From contig NZ_JABTEZ010000001.1 in NCBI RefSeq assembly GCF_015711605.1, positions 2,322,001 to 2,386,000 of the forward strand: a stretch of DNA of 64,000 nucleotides. Reading direction: 5' to 3'. Under the pieces are notes generated by a model that saw only the letters and a program-made list of their open reading frames with translations, searched no databases and had not been told where the DNA came from. This document shows positions 54,765 through 64,000 of the stretch, in pieces. How positions within the stretch are numbered: position 1 is the first letter of the stretch; every line of letters begins with the position of its first letter. The translations under genes and the position numbers were made by a program. This DNA comes from Planomonospora sp. ID67723. Its GTDB lineage: Bacteria > Actinomycetota > Actinomycetes > Streptosporangiales > Streptosporangiaceae.

Positions 54765-56147
54765 GTGAGTCGATTCGTCCACCCCGCCGGTGACCGGCAT
54801 GCCGAGGTGCTGCCCGAGGACCGTCCTCCGCACGCGCCCGCCGATCTGAACACGCTCGACCCGACGATCTGGCCGCGAACGTCCGGCCGCTCCGGCGGCG
54901 CGATCACGATCGGCGGAGTGGACGTCAGAGACCTGGTGGCCGAACACGGCACCCCCCTCTACGTGGTCGACGAGGAGGACTTCCGCTCCCGCTGCCGCGA
55001 CTACCGGACCGCGTTCGCCGACGGCGAGGTCCACTACGCGGGCAAGGCCTTCCTCTGCCGCGAGGCCGCCCGCTGGATCATGCAGGAGGGCCTCGGCCTC
55101 GACGTGTGCAGCGCCGGCGAGCTCGCCGTCGCGCTGAGCGTCGGCTTCCCGCCCGAGCGGATCACCATGCACGGCAGCAACAAGTCGCTCGCCGAGCTGG
55201 AGCGGGCCGTCGAGGTCGGCGTCGGGCACATCGTGGTCGACTCCTTCGAGGAGATCGCCCGCCTCGGGTTCCTCGCCGACAGGCACGGCAAGCGGCCCAA
55301 GGTCATGATCCGGGTGACCGTGGGCGTGGAGGCGCACACCCACGAGTTCATCGCCACCGCCCACGACGACCAGAAGTTCGGCCTCTCGCTGAGCAGCGGC
55401 GCCGCGGCCGAGGCCGCCCGCCGCATCCTCGCCCTGCCCCAGCTCGAGCTGGTCGGCCTGCACTCCCACATCGGTTCGCAGATCACCGACACCGCCGGGT
55501 TCGAGGTGGCCGCCGGGCGCCTGGCCAAGCTCATGGTGCAGATCAAGCAGGAGCACGGCGTCGCCCTGCCCGAGCTCGACCTCGGCGGCGGGTACGGCAT
55601 CGCCTACGTCGACGGCGACGAGACGCTCGACGTGAAGGAGATCGCCGACAGCCTGCGCGAGATCGTCGCCAGGGTGGCCCAGGCCGCCGGCCTGCCGGTC
55701 CCCAAGCTCACCGTCGAGCCCGGCCGGGCCATCGCCGGGCCCGCCGGCGTGACGCTCTACGAGGTCGGCACGATCAAGGACGTCGAGGGCCTGCGCACCT
55801 ACGTCAGCGTCGATGGCGGCATGAGCGACAACGTCCGTACCGCCCTCTACGGCGCCGACTACACCGCGCGCCTGGCCTCCCGCGAGAGCGCGGCCGAGCC
55901 GATGCTCTCGCGCATGGTCGGCAAGCACTGCGAGAGCGGCGACATGGTCATCCGCGACCTGTGGCTCCCCGCGGACCTGGCCGTCGGCGACCTGATCGCC
56001 GTCGCGGCCACCGGCGCCTACTGCCGCTCGCTCGCCAGCAACTACAACTACCTCCCCAAGCCCGCCGTGGTCGCGGTCGCCGGCGGGGTGTCCCGTGTGA
56101 TCGTCCGGCGGGAGACCGAGGACGACCTGTTGAGAGGGCAGCTGTGA
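54765..56147 (+). CDS. lysA: Diaminopimelate decarboxylase
   Basis: A 460-residue PLP enzyme that decarboxylates meso-diaminopimelate to lysine. The PLP lysine lies in [38 protein letters not shown] and the catalytic CESGD motif are all present. Actinomycete LysA proteins commonly begin [21 protein letters not shown], so GTG 54765 is preferred to upstream in-frame ATGs. Its last base pairs overlap hom by 4 nt (GTGA). The gene keeps its usual partner hom but its usual upstream ArgRS-type neighbour is 9 kb away. Confidence 0.95.
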   Translation: MSRFVHPAGDRHAEVLPEDRPPHAPADLNTLDPTIWPRTSGRSGGAITIGGVDVRDLVAEHGTPLYVVDEEDFRSRCRDYRTAFADGEVHYAGKAFLCREAARWIMQEGLGLDVCSAGELAVALSVGFPPERITMHGSNKSLAELERAVEVGVGHIVVDSFEEIARLGFLADRHGKRPKVMIRVTVGVEAHTHEFIATAHDDQKFGLSLSSGAAAEAARRILALPQLELVGLHSHIGSQITDTAGFEVAAGRLAKLMVQIKQEHGVALPELDLGGGYGIAYVDGDETLDVKEIADSLREIVARVAQAAGLPVPKLTVEPGRAIAGPAGVTLYEVGTIKDVEGLRTYVSVDGGMSDNVRTALYGADYTARLASRESAAEPMLSRMVGKHCESGDMVIRDLWLPADLAVGDLIAVAATGAYCRSLASNYNYLPKPAVVAVAGGVSRVIVRRETEDDLLRGQL

Positions 56148-57454
56148 AACAGACCTCAGGCAAACCGCTGAAAGTCGCGCTCCTCGGCTGCGGCGTGGTC
56201 GGCTCCCAGGTGATCCGGCTCATGCGCGAGCAGGCCGGCGACCTCGCCGCCCGGATCGGGGCGCCCCTGGAGCTGGCCGGCGTGGCCGTGCGGCGGCTGG
56301 GCCGGGCCCGCGACGTCGAGGTCGACCCGGCGCTGTTCACCACCGACGCCGAGGCCCTGGTGACGCGCGACGACGTCGACATCGTCGTCGAGGTGATCGG
56401 CGGGATCGAGCCCGCGCGCTCCCTCATCCTCGCGGCGATGAACAGCGGCAAGTCGATCGTCAGCGCCAACAAGGCGCTGCTGGCCGAGGACGGCGCGACG
56501 ATCCACGGCGCCGCCCGGGACAACGCCGTGGACCTGTACTTCGAGGCCGCCGTCGCGGGCGCGATCCCGTTGATCCGGCCGCTGCGCGAATCCCTCGCCG
56601 GGGACCACGTGCACCGGGTGCTGGGCATCGTCAACGGCACCACCAACTACATCCTCGACAAGATGGACTCCTCCGGGGCCTCCTTCTCCGACGCGCTGGA
56701 GGAGGCCCAGGCGCTGGGCTACGCCGAGGCCGACCCCACGGCCGACGTCGAGGGCTTCGACGCCGCGGCCAAGGCCGCGATCCTGGCCGGGATCGCCTTC
56801 CACAGCAGGGTGACGGCCGCCGACGTGCACCGCGAGGGCATCACCGAGATCACCGCGGCGGACGTGGCCAGCGCCAAGGCGATGGGCTACGTCATCAAGC
56901 TGCTGGCGATCTGCGCCCGCTCCGACGACGGGCGTTCCTTCGGGGTCCGGGTCCATCCGGCGATGATCCCCAGGACGCACCCGCTCGCCGGGGTCCGCGA
57001 GGCGTACAACGCGGTCTTCGTCGAGGCCGAGTCCGCAGGTCAGCTCATGTTCTACGGCGCGGGCGCGGGCGGCGCGCCGACCGCGAGCGCGGTGCTGGGC
57101 GACATCGTGGCGGTGGGCCGCAACCGGCTGGCCGGCACGCGCGGCCCGGAGGAGTCGACCTACGCCGACCTGACCGTCCACCCGATGGGCGAGACCGTCA
57201 CGCGCTACCACGTCTCCCTCGACGTCGCCGACAAGCCGGGCGTGCTCGCCCGGGTCGCCGACATGTTCGCCAAGCAGGACGTCTCCATCCAGACGGTCCG
57301 CCAGGAAGGGCTCGGCGCCGACGCCCAGCTCGTCCTGGTCACCCACCGGGCCAGCGACGCCGCGCTCTCGGCGACGATCGAGGGCCTGCGGGAGCTGGAG
57401 ATCGTGCGTGACGTGGTGAGCGTCATGCGGGTCGAGGGCGAGGACGCCTCCTAG
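56144..57454 (+). CDS. hom: Homoserine dehydrogenase
   Basis: A 436-residue enzyme reducing aspartate semialdehyde to homoserine. NAD(P)-binding [11 protein letters not shown] (11-21), the substrate region [31 protein letters not shown], and a C-terminal ACT domain ([20 protein letters not shown]) for threonine feedback inhibition. GTG 56144 overlaps the lysA stop, so translation is coupled. In Streptomyces hom is usually followed by thrC and thrB; here neither follows within the window. Confidence 0.95.
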   Translation: MKQTSGKPLKVALLGCGVVGSQVIRLMREQAGDLAARIGAPLELAGVAVRRLGRARDVEVDPALFTTDAEALVTRDDVDIVVEVIGGIEPARSLILAAMNSGKSIVSANKALLAEDGATIHGAARDNAVDLYFEAAVAGAIPLIRPLRESLAGDHVHRVLGIVNGTTNYILDKMDSSGASFSDALEEAQALGYAEADPTADVEGFDAAAKAAILAGIAFHSRVTAADVHREGITEITAADVASAKAMGYVIKLLAICARSDDGRSFGVRVHPAMIPRTHPLAGVREAYNAVFVEAESAGQLMFYGAGAGGAPTASAVLGDIVAVGRNRLAGTRGPEESTYADLTVHPMGETVTRYHVSLDVADKPGVLARVADMFAKQDVSIQTVRQEGLGADAQLVLVTHRASDAALSATIEGLRELEIVRDVVSVMRVEGEDAS

Positions 57455-57474
57455 CGCCTCCGTCACGGGCGGTA

Positions 57475-57504
57475 CGGCGTCGCAGGTGGCCCCGCGCGAC
57501 GCCG
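57475..57504 (+). terminator. Terminator after hom
   Basis: Perfect 9-bp inverted repeat CGGCGTCGC / GCGACGCCG, 12-nt loop, 20 bp past the hom stop codon and before a convergent gene. Confidence 0.5.
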
Positions 57505-57576
57505 CGTCCATGACCGGCGGTACCCGCCTCCCGCCGTAGAACGCGATGCGGACGCCGCGGGACCTGCCGGAGACCG

Positions 57577-58491
57577 TCAGCAGGATCTCCCCGCGACGTT
57601 CGAGATCCTGCCGCTCGCCGCCCCCCGGACCCGCGCGCTGTGCGTCGTCCGCAGGCCCGCGGGGCACAGGACGCCCACGGTGTGGTCGATCCTCCCGTCC
57701 GCGTCCGCCTCCGTCTGCGCGCGGGAGGAGGTGGCGGGCCCGGCGGGAGAGCTCACCGACTCGACCGTGATCTCTACCGGCTCGCCCGGGTCGAACCCGC
57801 AGCCGAAGACCCGCAGGGCGCTGAACGGTCCGCCGGTGAGCGCCAGTTCCGCGTCGATGGCCGGGCTCCCGCCTCCGGAGCCACCGGCGTACGACTCGAG
57901 AGCCGCGACCCTGGTCAGCAGCCGGGCCACTTCGCGCTCGAGCGCGTGGATCCGGAAGGTGACGTCGACGCCCGCGGAGACGATCCCGCCGGTGACTTCG
58001 ACGACGCCCTTGAAAAAGCCGGCGGGACTGCCCTCTCCGTAGACGCCCGGCCCCTTGCCCGTGAGATGAACCCCCGCGACCCCGGCCTTTCCCGAGGCGC
58101 TGGCGTGACCCTTCACGCCGTCGCCCCCGTTCTTCCCCTCGCCCCAGACCCCGGCGGCTCCCACGCTCGGGGCGGCCTGCGTCTCGCCGTAGACGCCGAT
58201 CCACTGCTTGCCGATCCCCTGGACGCCCACCGCGCCGTCACCGTAGACGGCGGCTCCACCCGCTTCGTTGGTGCCCACGATCCCGGCGCGGTCCTTGTGT
58301 CTGGAGGTGCCGCGCACCCCCTCGAACTCGGCGTTCTCGCCGTACGCCCCGATCCGGGAGGTGCTCCGGCCGATGACGCCGGAACCGCGGTCCACCTTGC
58401 GGTGGGCGCCTCTTCTCCGGGTCCCGGGGACATCCGCGCCCGGCGGCACGGCCTCGTTCGAATTCGGGGAGTCTCCTCGCACCAGCGCCAT
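57577..58491 (-). CDS. GVYG-repeat fibre-like protein
   Basis: A 304-residue protein of unknown function. Residues about 50-190 consist of irregular GVxGxG repeats (GAYGENAEFEGVRG, GVQGIGKQWIGVYGETQ, GVWGEGKNGGDGVKG, GKGPGVYGEGSP), as in trimeric beta-helical fibres and phage tail tips. A short coiled coil follows (HALEREVARLLTRVAALE), then a C-terminal beta-sandwich of about 85 residues with two cysteines. No signal peptide is seen. ATG 58491 has AAGGAG at ideal spacing. It is convergent with hom. Confidence 0.7.
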   Translation of the reverse strand: MALVRGDSPNSNEAVPPGADVPGTRRRGAHRKVDRGSGVIGRSTSRIGAYGENAEFEGVRGTSRHKDRAGIVGTNEAGGAAVYGDGAVGVQGIGKQWIGVYGETQAAPSVGAAGVWGEGKNGGDGVKGHASASGKAGVAGVHLTGKGPGVYGEGSPAGFFKGVVEVTGGIVSAGVDVTFRIHALEREVARLLTRVAALESYAGGSGGGSPAIDAELALTGGPFSALRVFGCGFDPGEPVEITVESVSSPAGPATSSRAQTEADADGRIDHTVGVLCPAGLRTTHSARVRGAASGRISNVAGRSC

Positions 58492-58868
58492 CTTCACTCC
58501 TTCTGGCCGTGCCCGAGGCCCTCGGACGCGAGAAGCTTCGGCCACGGGGGCGGTCCTCGGCCACAGGACGGTGCCTGGCGTGAGCGTATCCATGCCAGAC
58601 CTTGCGTAGATCTTGATGGTCGAAATCACGGGGCATCGCTGGATTTCGCACCGCCGATCCTTCTGCGGTCGACACGCCCTGATCCAGGCTGTTCGTGCGA
58701 TCCGCCCGGCGCGGCGGTCCGGAACCGTATGAGCGGTTGGTATGGGAATGGTCAGACGCCTGTCATGCGCCGGTATGGTGCTTTGCTGTACCGATGGTCC
58801 TGTCAGGCCGTCTCGCCGGGCTCCCGGGCCGACCGCCTGCGCTCCGACCCTGAAGGGACGCCTCCGCC
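58492..58868. other. 377-bp divergent intergenic region
   Basis: It separates the fibre-like protein gene from the deacetylase gene and should hold both promoters. The notable element is CGGTA-N13-TACCG (58771-58793), an operator-like dyad 75 bp before the deacetylase start. No gene is seen. Confidence 0.4.
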
Positions 58869-59666
58869 GTGAAGACCCCCGCGTACGTCACAGGGACGCT
58901 GACGGCACTGCTCCTGTTCCTCGCCCCCGGCGCCCCGGCTCACGCGTCGGGCGCCGGAGCGCCGGAGAGGCCGGAGACGGTCGTCGCCCTCACCTTCGAC
59001 GACGGGGACGCCACCCACGTACTGGCCGCGCACATGCTCCGGGAGCGGGGCATGCGGGGCACCTTCTACGTCAACAGCGCCACCCTCGGCGGCGAGCGCA
59101 AGCTGACCCGCCGTCAGCTCAGGGCCATCGCCGAGGCCGGCCACGAGATCGGCGGGCACACCCTCGACCACACCCGCCTGACCGAGCTGACGCCAGAGCG
59201 CCGGCGCGAGCAGATCTGCGACGACCGCAAGGCGCTGCTGGCCATGGGCCACCGGGTCACCACGCTGGCCTACCCGTTCGGCGCGGTCGACGCCGACGCC
59301 ATGCGCACCGCCCGGCAGTGCGGCTACAGCGCGGCCCGCACGGTCGGCGGGCTCCGGTTGTGGGACTGCCCCGCCTGCCCGGCCGCCGAGCCCCTTCCGC
59401 CGCGCGACCCCTTCCGCGTCCGCACCCCCGGCTCGATCCGGGACACCACCGTGCTGCGCCAGCTCAAGCAGCAGGTCTACAACGCAGAGAAGGGCGGCGG
59501 CGGGCTGCTGCCGCTGGTGCTCCACCGCGTCTGCGACGACTGCGGCGTCTACTCGACCTCTCCGGCCGTCCTGGGCGCCTTCCTCGACTGGCTGGCCACC
59601 CGCAAGAGCCGCGGCACGACCGTGAAACCCTTCGGCGCCGTGTTCGGAGCCCCGGTCAGCCGGTGA
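58869..59666 (+). CDS. Secreted polysaccharide deacetylase (CE4, NodB fold)
   Basis: A 265-residue protein. Signal peptide 1-27 (TGTLTALLLFLAPGAPAHA). The NodB domain has motif 1 TFDDGD with Asp44-Asp45 and motif 2 GGHTLDHTRL with zinc ligands His97 and His101; YPFG and LHRVC complete motifs 3 to 5. It should remove N-acetyl groups from peptidoglycan, chitin or another surface polymer outside the cell. The stop overlaps the end of the convergent glycosyltransferase gene by 11 bp. Confidence 0.9.
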   Translation: MKTPAYVTGTLTALLLFLAPGAPAHASGAGAPERPETVVALTFDDGDATHVLAAHMLRERGMRGTFYVNSATLGGERKLTRRQLRAIAEAGHEIGGHTLDHTRLTELTPERRREQICDDRKALLAMGHRVTTLAYPFGAVDADAMRTARQCGYSAARTVGGLRLWDCPACPAAEPLPPRDPFRVRTPGSIRDTTVLRQLKQQVYNAEKGGGGLLPLVLHRVCDDCGVYSTSPAVLGAFLDWLATRKSRGTTVKPFGAVFGAPVSR

Positions 59667-61329
59667 GGGTGGCGGTGGGACGGAAGCCGTCCCACCGCTC
59701 GACGGCCCGCTCCAGGAACCACTCGGCCGGCTCCTGCCAGGTGTGGCGGCCGGGCTCGCCCCTGCGCATCATGAAACCGAGGCCGTGAGTCTGGTAGATC
59801 CGCCCCCCGGCCTGCCGTACCGCCTGGAGGATCTGGCCGTCGACCGTCCTGGGGATGGGCCGGAAGCCGCCGACCGCGCCGAAGACGTCCCGGGGCATGA
59901 ATATTGTGCCGCCCGCGACGAAGGGCTGCCACGTCTCGCCGGCCCACCGGTGCCTGACGGTCGTGTCGGCCTCCTGGAGGTAGAACAGCTCGGCCGGCGT
60001 GCCGGTGACCTCGGCCCCGGTGCAGAGGCGGGCCAGGTGCAGGTCGGCCAGGTGGTGCGGGCCGTACCAGTCGTCGTCGTCCCACTTGGCGAGGTAGTCG
60101 CCGCCCGCCCGGGCGGCGGCCAGGTTGAGCACCTCGCCGAAGGGCGTCGTCGCGTCCGTCTCGACCACGGTCACCGGGTACGGCCCCGCCCCGGAGACGT
60201 CACCGGGGGAGAAGCCGTGGGCGGCGAGTACGACCTCGACGTCGACCAGGCGCTGCCGGGCGATCTGGGAGAGCGCGAAGCCCAGCATCTCCGGCCGCCG
60301 CGTGGCCAGCAGCACCGAGACCTCCGGGGGGCGGGCCGGGGCGCGGCGGCCGTGCGCGAGCAGGGCGGTGCGGCGCAGCTCGATGCTGTGCTCCTCGCGG
60401 CGGAGGTCGTCGGAGAGCAGTTCGGGGGAGGAGGCGCCGATCAGGCGGGCCGTCTCCTCGCCGAGCGCGGAGCGGGCTTCGGCGGGGATCCGCGAGGTGA
60501 GCAGCGGAACCCCGGCGGCGGCCAGGGCGACGACGACGTCCACGGGATCGGGCTCGCCGTCGGCCCATTCGACGCGTACGGCGCGCAGCGGGCGGAGCCG
60601 GGCCACGTCGACATCGGTGACCCGGCCGGGGAACGCTGTCACCGGCCCGCCGTCGAGCACGACCTCCCAGCCGTCCGCGCGCCGTACGAGATCGGCGACG
60701 CCCAGCTCCGGCGCGGCCGAGAACCCGGCGGGGTTGACCACCAGCTCGTCCACGGAGAGGGGCGGGCGGGACGGCCGCTCGCCCGCCCGCGGGACCGGGG
60801 CGCCCGCCATCGAGGTGAGGACGGCCGCGACCGGGACGGGCACCCGGAAGCGCGCCTCGGCGATCCAGCCGGACTCACCGTGCGCGGCCAGCCGGAGCGA
60901 GTCGAGGGCCCGGGTGGCGAAACCCGTGCCGGCCACGGGGGAGGGCGGGCCATGCCACTGCGGGGCCTCCACGACGTGCACCACCAGCAGCCGGGCCGAG
61001 GGCAGCCGGAGCGTGCCCGCCGCGACCCGGCGCAGGTCTGCGGGGGTCCTGACGATCACCGCCACCCCGTCCACCAGGGAGGGGGACGGCCCGGTCCCCT
61101 CCTGCGCGGAGACCTCCGGAACCGCTCCCGCCGGAAGGGAGGACGATGTCACGGCCTCCACGGGGAAGGGGGGCGTCTGCGGCCGGTCGAGGTCGAGCAG
61201 GCGGGCGGTGGGCGGCAGGGGGCCGACGGTCTCGGCGGGGCGGGGGAAACCCGCGCAGGCCACCAGGGCGCTCGCCAGCCGGGAGGGGGCGAGCACCTCG
61301 CCGATCGTGGCGCGGACCTCAGCCGTCAT
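59656..61329 (-). CDS. Family 2 glycosyltransferase
   Basis: A 557-residue protein. The first 330 residues are a poorly characterised N-terminal region; residues about 345-550 form a GT-A domain (PEVSVLLATRRPEMLGFALS, WDDDDWYGPHHLADLH with the metal-binding Asp cluster, AGGTIFMPRDVFGAVGGF). It is a close paralogue of the partial gene at the right edge: both share DDWYGPxHLAD, ETWQxFVAGGT and a terminal TW..P region. ATG 61329 overlaps the preceding gene by 11 nt. It is the third gene of the operon. Confidence 0.85.
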   Translation of the reverse strand: MTAEVRATIGEVLAPSRLASALVACAGFPRPAETVGPLPPTARLLDLDRPQTPPFPVEAVTSSSLPAGAVPEVSAQEGTGPSPSLVDGVAVIVRTPADLRRVAAGTLRLPSARLLVVHVVEAPQWHGPPSPVAGTGFATRALDSLRLAAHGESGWIAEARFRVPVPVAAVLTSMAGAPVPRAGERPSRPPLSVDELVVNPAGFSAAPELGVADLVRRADGWEVVLDGGPVTAFPGRVTDVDVARLRPLRAVRVEWADGEPDPVDVVVALAAAGVPLLTSRIPAEARSALGEETARLIGASSPELLSDDLRREEHSIELRRTALLAHGRRAPARPPEVSVLLATRRPEMLGFALSQIARQRLVDVEVVLAAHGFSPGDVSGAGPYPVTVVETDATTPFGEVLNLAAARAGGDYLAKWDDDDWYGPHHLADLHLARLCTGAEVTGTPAELFYLQEADTTVRHRWAGETWQPFVAGGTIFMPRDVFGAVGGFRPIPRTVDGQILQAVRQAGGRIYQTHGLGFMMRRGEPGRHTWQEPAEWFLERAVERWDGFRPTATLTG

Positions 61330-63097
61330 CGGTGATCCGGGACCGGCGCACGGTCCTGCCGACGGCGCGCAGGAACGGGGCGCGCTCGGTGAGCTTGCGC
61401 CGCCAGCGGTGGCGGAGCCTGCGCAACTGGGCCAGTTCGCGCCGCCACTGCACGGCCGACCGGCGCCACCGGGAGGCCTCGGCCTTCCACCTCGCCGCCT
61501 CCTCGCGGTGCCCGGCGGCCTCGGCCTTCCACCGGGCGGCCTCGGCCTTCCACCTCGCCGCCTCACCCCGCAGCCGGTCGGTCTCGGCGTTCGAGCGCGA
61601 GGTGCTGGGCTTCGCGGCGGCCGAGGCCGGCAGGAAGTCCCACATCTCGCCGCTGGTCCAGCGGACGCCGAACGTCACGTGGACCACGTCGTCCAGTGCC
61701 TCGCCCTCGGCGGCGAGCAGCCGGGCGCGGGTCATGGCGGCGGTCCGCTCCAGTCGCGCCGTCACCAGGTCGTCGTGGCCGTCCAGGACGACGTCGACCA
61801 CGCCCGCGCAGTCGGTGTCCGCGTCGGCGGTCAGCCGCCGCAGGCTGTCGGGGCCCGGCACCCAGCCGGCCGGCAGCAGGAACCGGAACATCGCGGGCGC
61901 GGAGTCCTCGCCCGGCTCCTCGGCGAAGGAGACCCTGCCGTCGTGCTCGTAGGTGGCGCGGGCCAGCCGCAGATCCAGCAGCGGGTCGTCGAGCGGGGAA
62001 CGCCGGTGCGAGGTGAGCGTGCTCCAGGGGCCGGCGAGCGTCACCGCGACGTCGGGCAGGGTCGAGGCCAGAACGCCGTCCACCGTCGCGCGGACGTCCT
62101 CGTAGCGGGCGCCGGCGGCGTTCACCACCACGTCCACGTACGGCACCAGCCTGCGGCGGCTGGGATGGGTCCGCAGCCAGCGCAGCTCGGGGACCCGTTC
62201 GGCCAGCAGCGGCCAGTTGTGCCGCTTGACCTCCGCCTCGCGGGTGCCGACGGTGTGCAGCCCCAGGTGGCGGCTGCGCGCCCGGGCCTCGGGGACGAAC
62301 ACCGCGCCCCTCTGGGAGAGCCGGTAGCCGAGTTCGGTGTCCTCGCCCAGGACCAGGGAGGTGTCCATCCCCCCGGCCGCCCGCAGCAGCCGGGCGGTGA
62401 CCGAGGCGGTGGCCCCGCAGTGCACGTTGTAGGCGTCGATCGGGCAGTCGCGCAGGTCGTCGGTGCGGGCGAGGAACTCCTCGACCCAGCCGTGCGGCTC
62501 GGTGGCGTTCTGGTCGAGGAGCTTCTCCGCCCAGTCGCCCGCGACCGCCTCGTGGACCTCCCGGGGCGAGGGCAGGCCCGCGGCCAGGTCGACGAACTTC
62601 AGCGAGCCGAGCACCACGAGGTAGTCGGCGAGGTGGTGCCAGCGCAGCTGGGCCTCGACGTGCTCGCGGAAGGGCACCATGTCGGCGTCGAGCCAGTGGA
62701 TCACCTCGCCTCCGGCCGCGTCGGCGCCGGTCTGGCAGGCCCACGCGCGGCCCCAGCCGCCCGGGCGGCTGGGGATGATCCGGGTGTTCTCCGGACGGAT
62801 CTCGCCCAGCCGCAGGGCGGGCCCGCCGCCGTCGTCCACGACGATCACCTCGGTCAGGTGCGCCGGGTAGCTCTGCCCGGCGAGCGCCGCGAGTGTGAGG
62901 TCGAGGGTCTCCTGACAGCGGTAGGCGGGGATGACGACGCTGACGGTACGGCTCGGCGTCCAGCACCCGAGCTCGGGGGGCGTGAGCGAGCCGTGGTCGT
63001 TGAGCCGGACGCGCGGCTGGCCGCCGGCGGCCGGGAGCCGCCCCGCGGCGGGGAGTCCCGGTCCGGGCGGTCCCGTCAGGGGAGGCCGTTCCGTCAT
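61319..63097 (-). CDS. Family 2 glycosyltransferase with C-terminal coiled coil
   Basis: A 592-residue protein. Residues 45-270 are a typical GT2 domain (VSVVIPAYRCQETLDLTLAA, VIVVDDGGG, DADMVPFREHVEAQ for the DXD, GEDTELGYRLSQRG for the ED motif). A second GT-A-like half of about 230 residues follows. Residues 515-560 are a coiled coil built of RWKAEAA heptads, then a basic tail. Its start overlaps the upstream gene by 4 nt (ATGA). The coiled coil may hold a multi-transferase complex together. Confidence 0.85.
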   Translation of the reverse strand: MTERPPLTGPPGPGLPAAGRLPAAGGQPRVRLNDHGSLTPPELGCWTPSRTVSVVIPAYRCQETLDLTLAALAGQSYPAHLTEVIVVDDGGGPALRLGEIRPENTRIIPSRPGGWGRAWACQTGADAAGGEVIHWLDADMVPFREHVEAQLRWHHLADYLVVLGSLKFVDLAAGLPSPREVHEAVAGDWAEKLLDQNATEPHGWVEEFLARTDDLRDCPIDAYNVHCGATASVTARLLRAAGGMDTSLVLGEDTELGYRLSQRGAVFVPEARARSRHLGLHTVGTREAEVKRHNWPLLAERVPELRWLRTHPSRRRLVPYVDVVVNAAGARYEDVRATVDGVLASTLPDVAVTLAGPWSTLTSHRRSPLDDPLLDLRLARATYEHDGRVSFAEEPGEDSAPAMFRFLLPAGWVPGPDSLRRLTADADTDCAGVVDVVLDGHDDLVTARLERTAAMTRARLLAAEGEALDDVVHVTFGVRWTSGEMWDFLPASAAAKPSTSRSNAETDRLRGEAARWKAEAARWKAEAAGHREEAARWKAEASRWRRSAVQWRRELAQLRRLRHRWRRKLTERAPFLRAVGRTVRRSRITDDG

Positions 63098-64000
63098 CGG
63101 GGGCCGTCCGGTTCCATCAGCCGGCCGGGGTGGAAGCCCCGCCACTGCCGGACCGTCTTCCGGTCGAGGAAGTTGCCGATCGGGGCCTTCCAGGTGTGCC
63201 CGGAGGACGGCTGGCGGCGCAGGATGTAGCCGAGCCCGTGGCCCTGGTAGATCCGCCCGCCGGCCTGCTGGACGGCCTGCAGCAGTTGCCCGTCCTCGGT
63301 GAGACCGATGGGCCGGAAGCCCCCGACGTCCTCGAAGACGTTCCTGGGCATGAACAGGGTGCCGCCCGCGACGAAGTTCTGCCAGGTCTCGGTGTTCCAG
63401 TGGCGTTGCACGGTCGTGTCGATCTGCTCCAGGTAGACGAACTCGGCCGGGGTCCCGGTCAGGTCGGCGCCGGTGTACAGGAGGGCGAGGTGCTGGTCGG
63501 CCAGGTGGTCGGGGCCGTACCAGTCGTCGTCGTCCATCTTGGTGAGGAACGCCCCCGAGGCCCGGGCGGCCGCCTCGTTGAGCACCGTGCCGAACGGCAG
63601 GCCCGCGTCGGCCTCGTACACGGTCACCGGGTGGGGGAAGGCGGCGACGGCCTCGGCGACGCCGGGGGCGGAGGCGGAGATGCCGTGCAGGGACAGCACC
63701 AGCTCCAGGTCGACGCCGCGCTGCCGGGCGACCTGGGACAGGGCGAAGGGCACCATGTCCGGCCGGCGGGTGGCCAGCAGCACCGAGACCGAGGGCGCGG
63801 CGGGGCGGGGGAGGCCGGCCTCGGCGGCGAGCTGCTCCCACCGGGCCCGGCTGCCGTGCGTGCGCAACGCGCAGCGGCGCAGCTCGACGCTGTGCTCCTG
63901 CCGGTGGAGGTCGTCGGCCAGTCGCTCGGGGGTCGCGCTTCCGAGCAGTTCGGCGAGCCGCCCGCCGAGCAGGGGAGCCGCCCAGGTGGGCACGCCCGGG
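63094..64000 (-). CDS. Family 2 glycosyltransferase (5' end beyond window)
   Basis: About 302 codons are visible, with no true start; the frame continues past the right edge. The visible part aligns with residues about 260-557 of the third gene in the operon: ERLADDLHRQEHSVELRRCA, PSVSVLLATRRPDMVPFALS, MDDDDWYGPDHLADQH, ETWQNFVAGGTLFMP. A GTG at 63993 lies mid-domain and is not the start. It is the first visible gene of a three-gene overlapping operon for a cell-surface glycan. Confidence 0.85.
   Translation of the reverse strand, partial: PGVPTWAAPLLGGRLAELLGSATPERLADDLHRQEHSVELRRCALRTHGSRARWEQLAAEAGLPRPAAPSVSVLLATRRPDMVPFALSQVARQRGVDLELVLSLHGISASAPGVAEAVAAFPHPVTVYEADAGLPFGTVLNEAAARASGAFLTKMDDDDWYGPDHLADQHLALLYTGADLTGTPAEFVYLEQIDTTVQRHWNTETWQNFVAGGTLFMPRNVFEDVGGFRPIGLTEDGQLLQAVQQAGGRIYQGHGLGYILRRQPSSGHTWKAPIGNFLDRKTVRQWRGFHPGRLMEPDGPR

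Overview
This is a high-GC actinomycete chromosome segment. The gene content (AfsR/SARP regulators, DUF397 and DUF574 proteins, a LitR-type light locus, and TreYZ plus TreS trehalose enzymes) points to a mycelial actinobacterium, most likely Streptosporangiales. That placement is my inference, not a database result. Both window edges cut genes: a flotillin on the left and a glycosyltransferase on the right.

Layout. 0-7.2 kb: flotillin with its OB-fold membrane partner, a 28-residue membrane peptide, a PP2C phosphatase, release factor 3, an oxidoreductase behind a LacI-type operator-like palindrome, a pentapeptide-repeat protein and an unknown protein. 7.3-12.4 kb: a secreted membrane-anchored serine protease and a large AfsR-like regulator. 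12.5-18.6 kb: a tight glgX-treY-treZ operon that converts glycogen or maltodextrin to trehalose. 18.8-20.6 kb: a patch of gene relics (HTH/DUF397, and a DUF433/DUF5615-like toxin-antitoxin pair) around an intact Rpn-like nuclease gene that looks leaderless. 20.7-27 kb: an MMPL transporter, then a light and DNA-repair locus (DUF523/DUF1722 protein, ECF sigma factor, MerR/B12-type regulator, photolyase). 27-29 kb: DUF574 methyltransferase, a small acidic protein and uracil-DNA glycosylase. 29-40 kb: a sugar ABC importer with two binding lipoproteins and one permease carrying an extracellular domain insertion, a PadR-controlled ABC exporter, and trehalose synthase.

40-45.7 kb: a frameshifted membrane protein, a divergent asparagine-synthase-like / glycosyltransferase pair, and an ArgRS-like protein that keeps the N-terminal and DALR domains but has no catalytic core. 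45.8-54.6 kb looks like an insertion between that protein and lysA-hom. It holds a small secreted four-cysteine protein, an AfsR-like regulator, a divergently transcribed Ser/Thr kinase with a beta-propeller tail, an IS5-type element, a secreted NlpC/P60 protein whose catalytic cysteine is replaced by serine, and relics including the tail of a second kinase/propeller gene. 54.8-57.5 kb: lysA and hom, translationally coupled. 57.6-64 kb: a GVYG-repeat protein, a secreted polysaccharide deacetylase and a three-gene glycosyltransferase operon.

The strongest candidate for an undescribed system is 45.8-52.4 kb. A propeller kinase and an AfsR-like regulator are divergently transcribed, a perfect palindrome sits between them, and three heptamer repeats at 11-bp spacing precede the secreted Cys-protein gene. 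This resembles AfsK-AfsR signalling with a secreted output. Second is the LitR-LitS-photolyase locus, whose photoreceptor-like protein lacks the expected tryptophan of the B12 motif.
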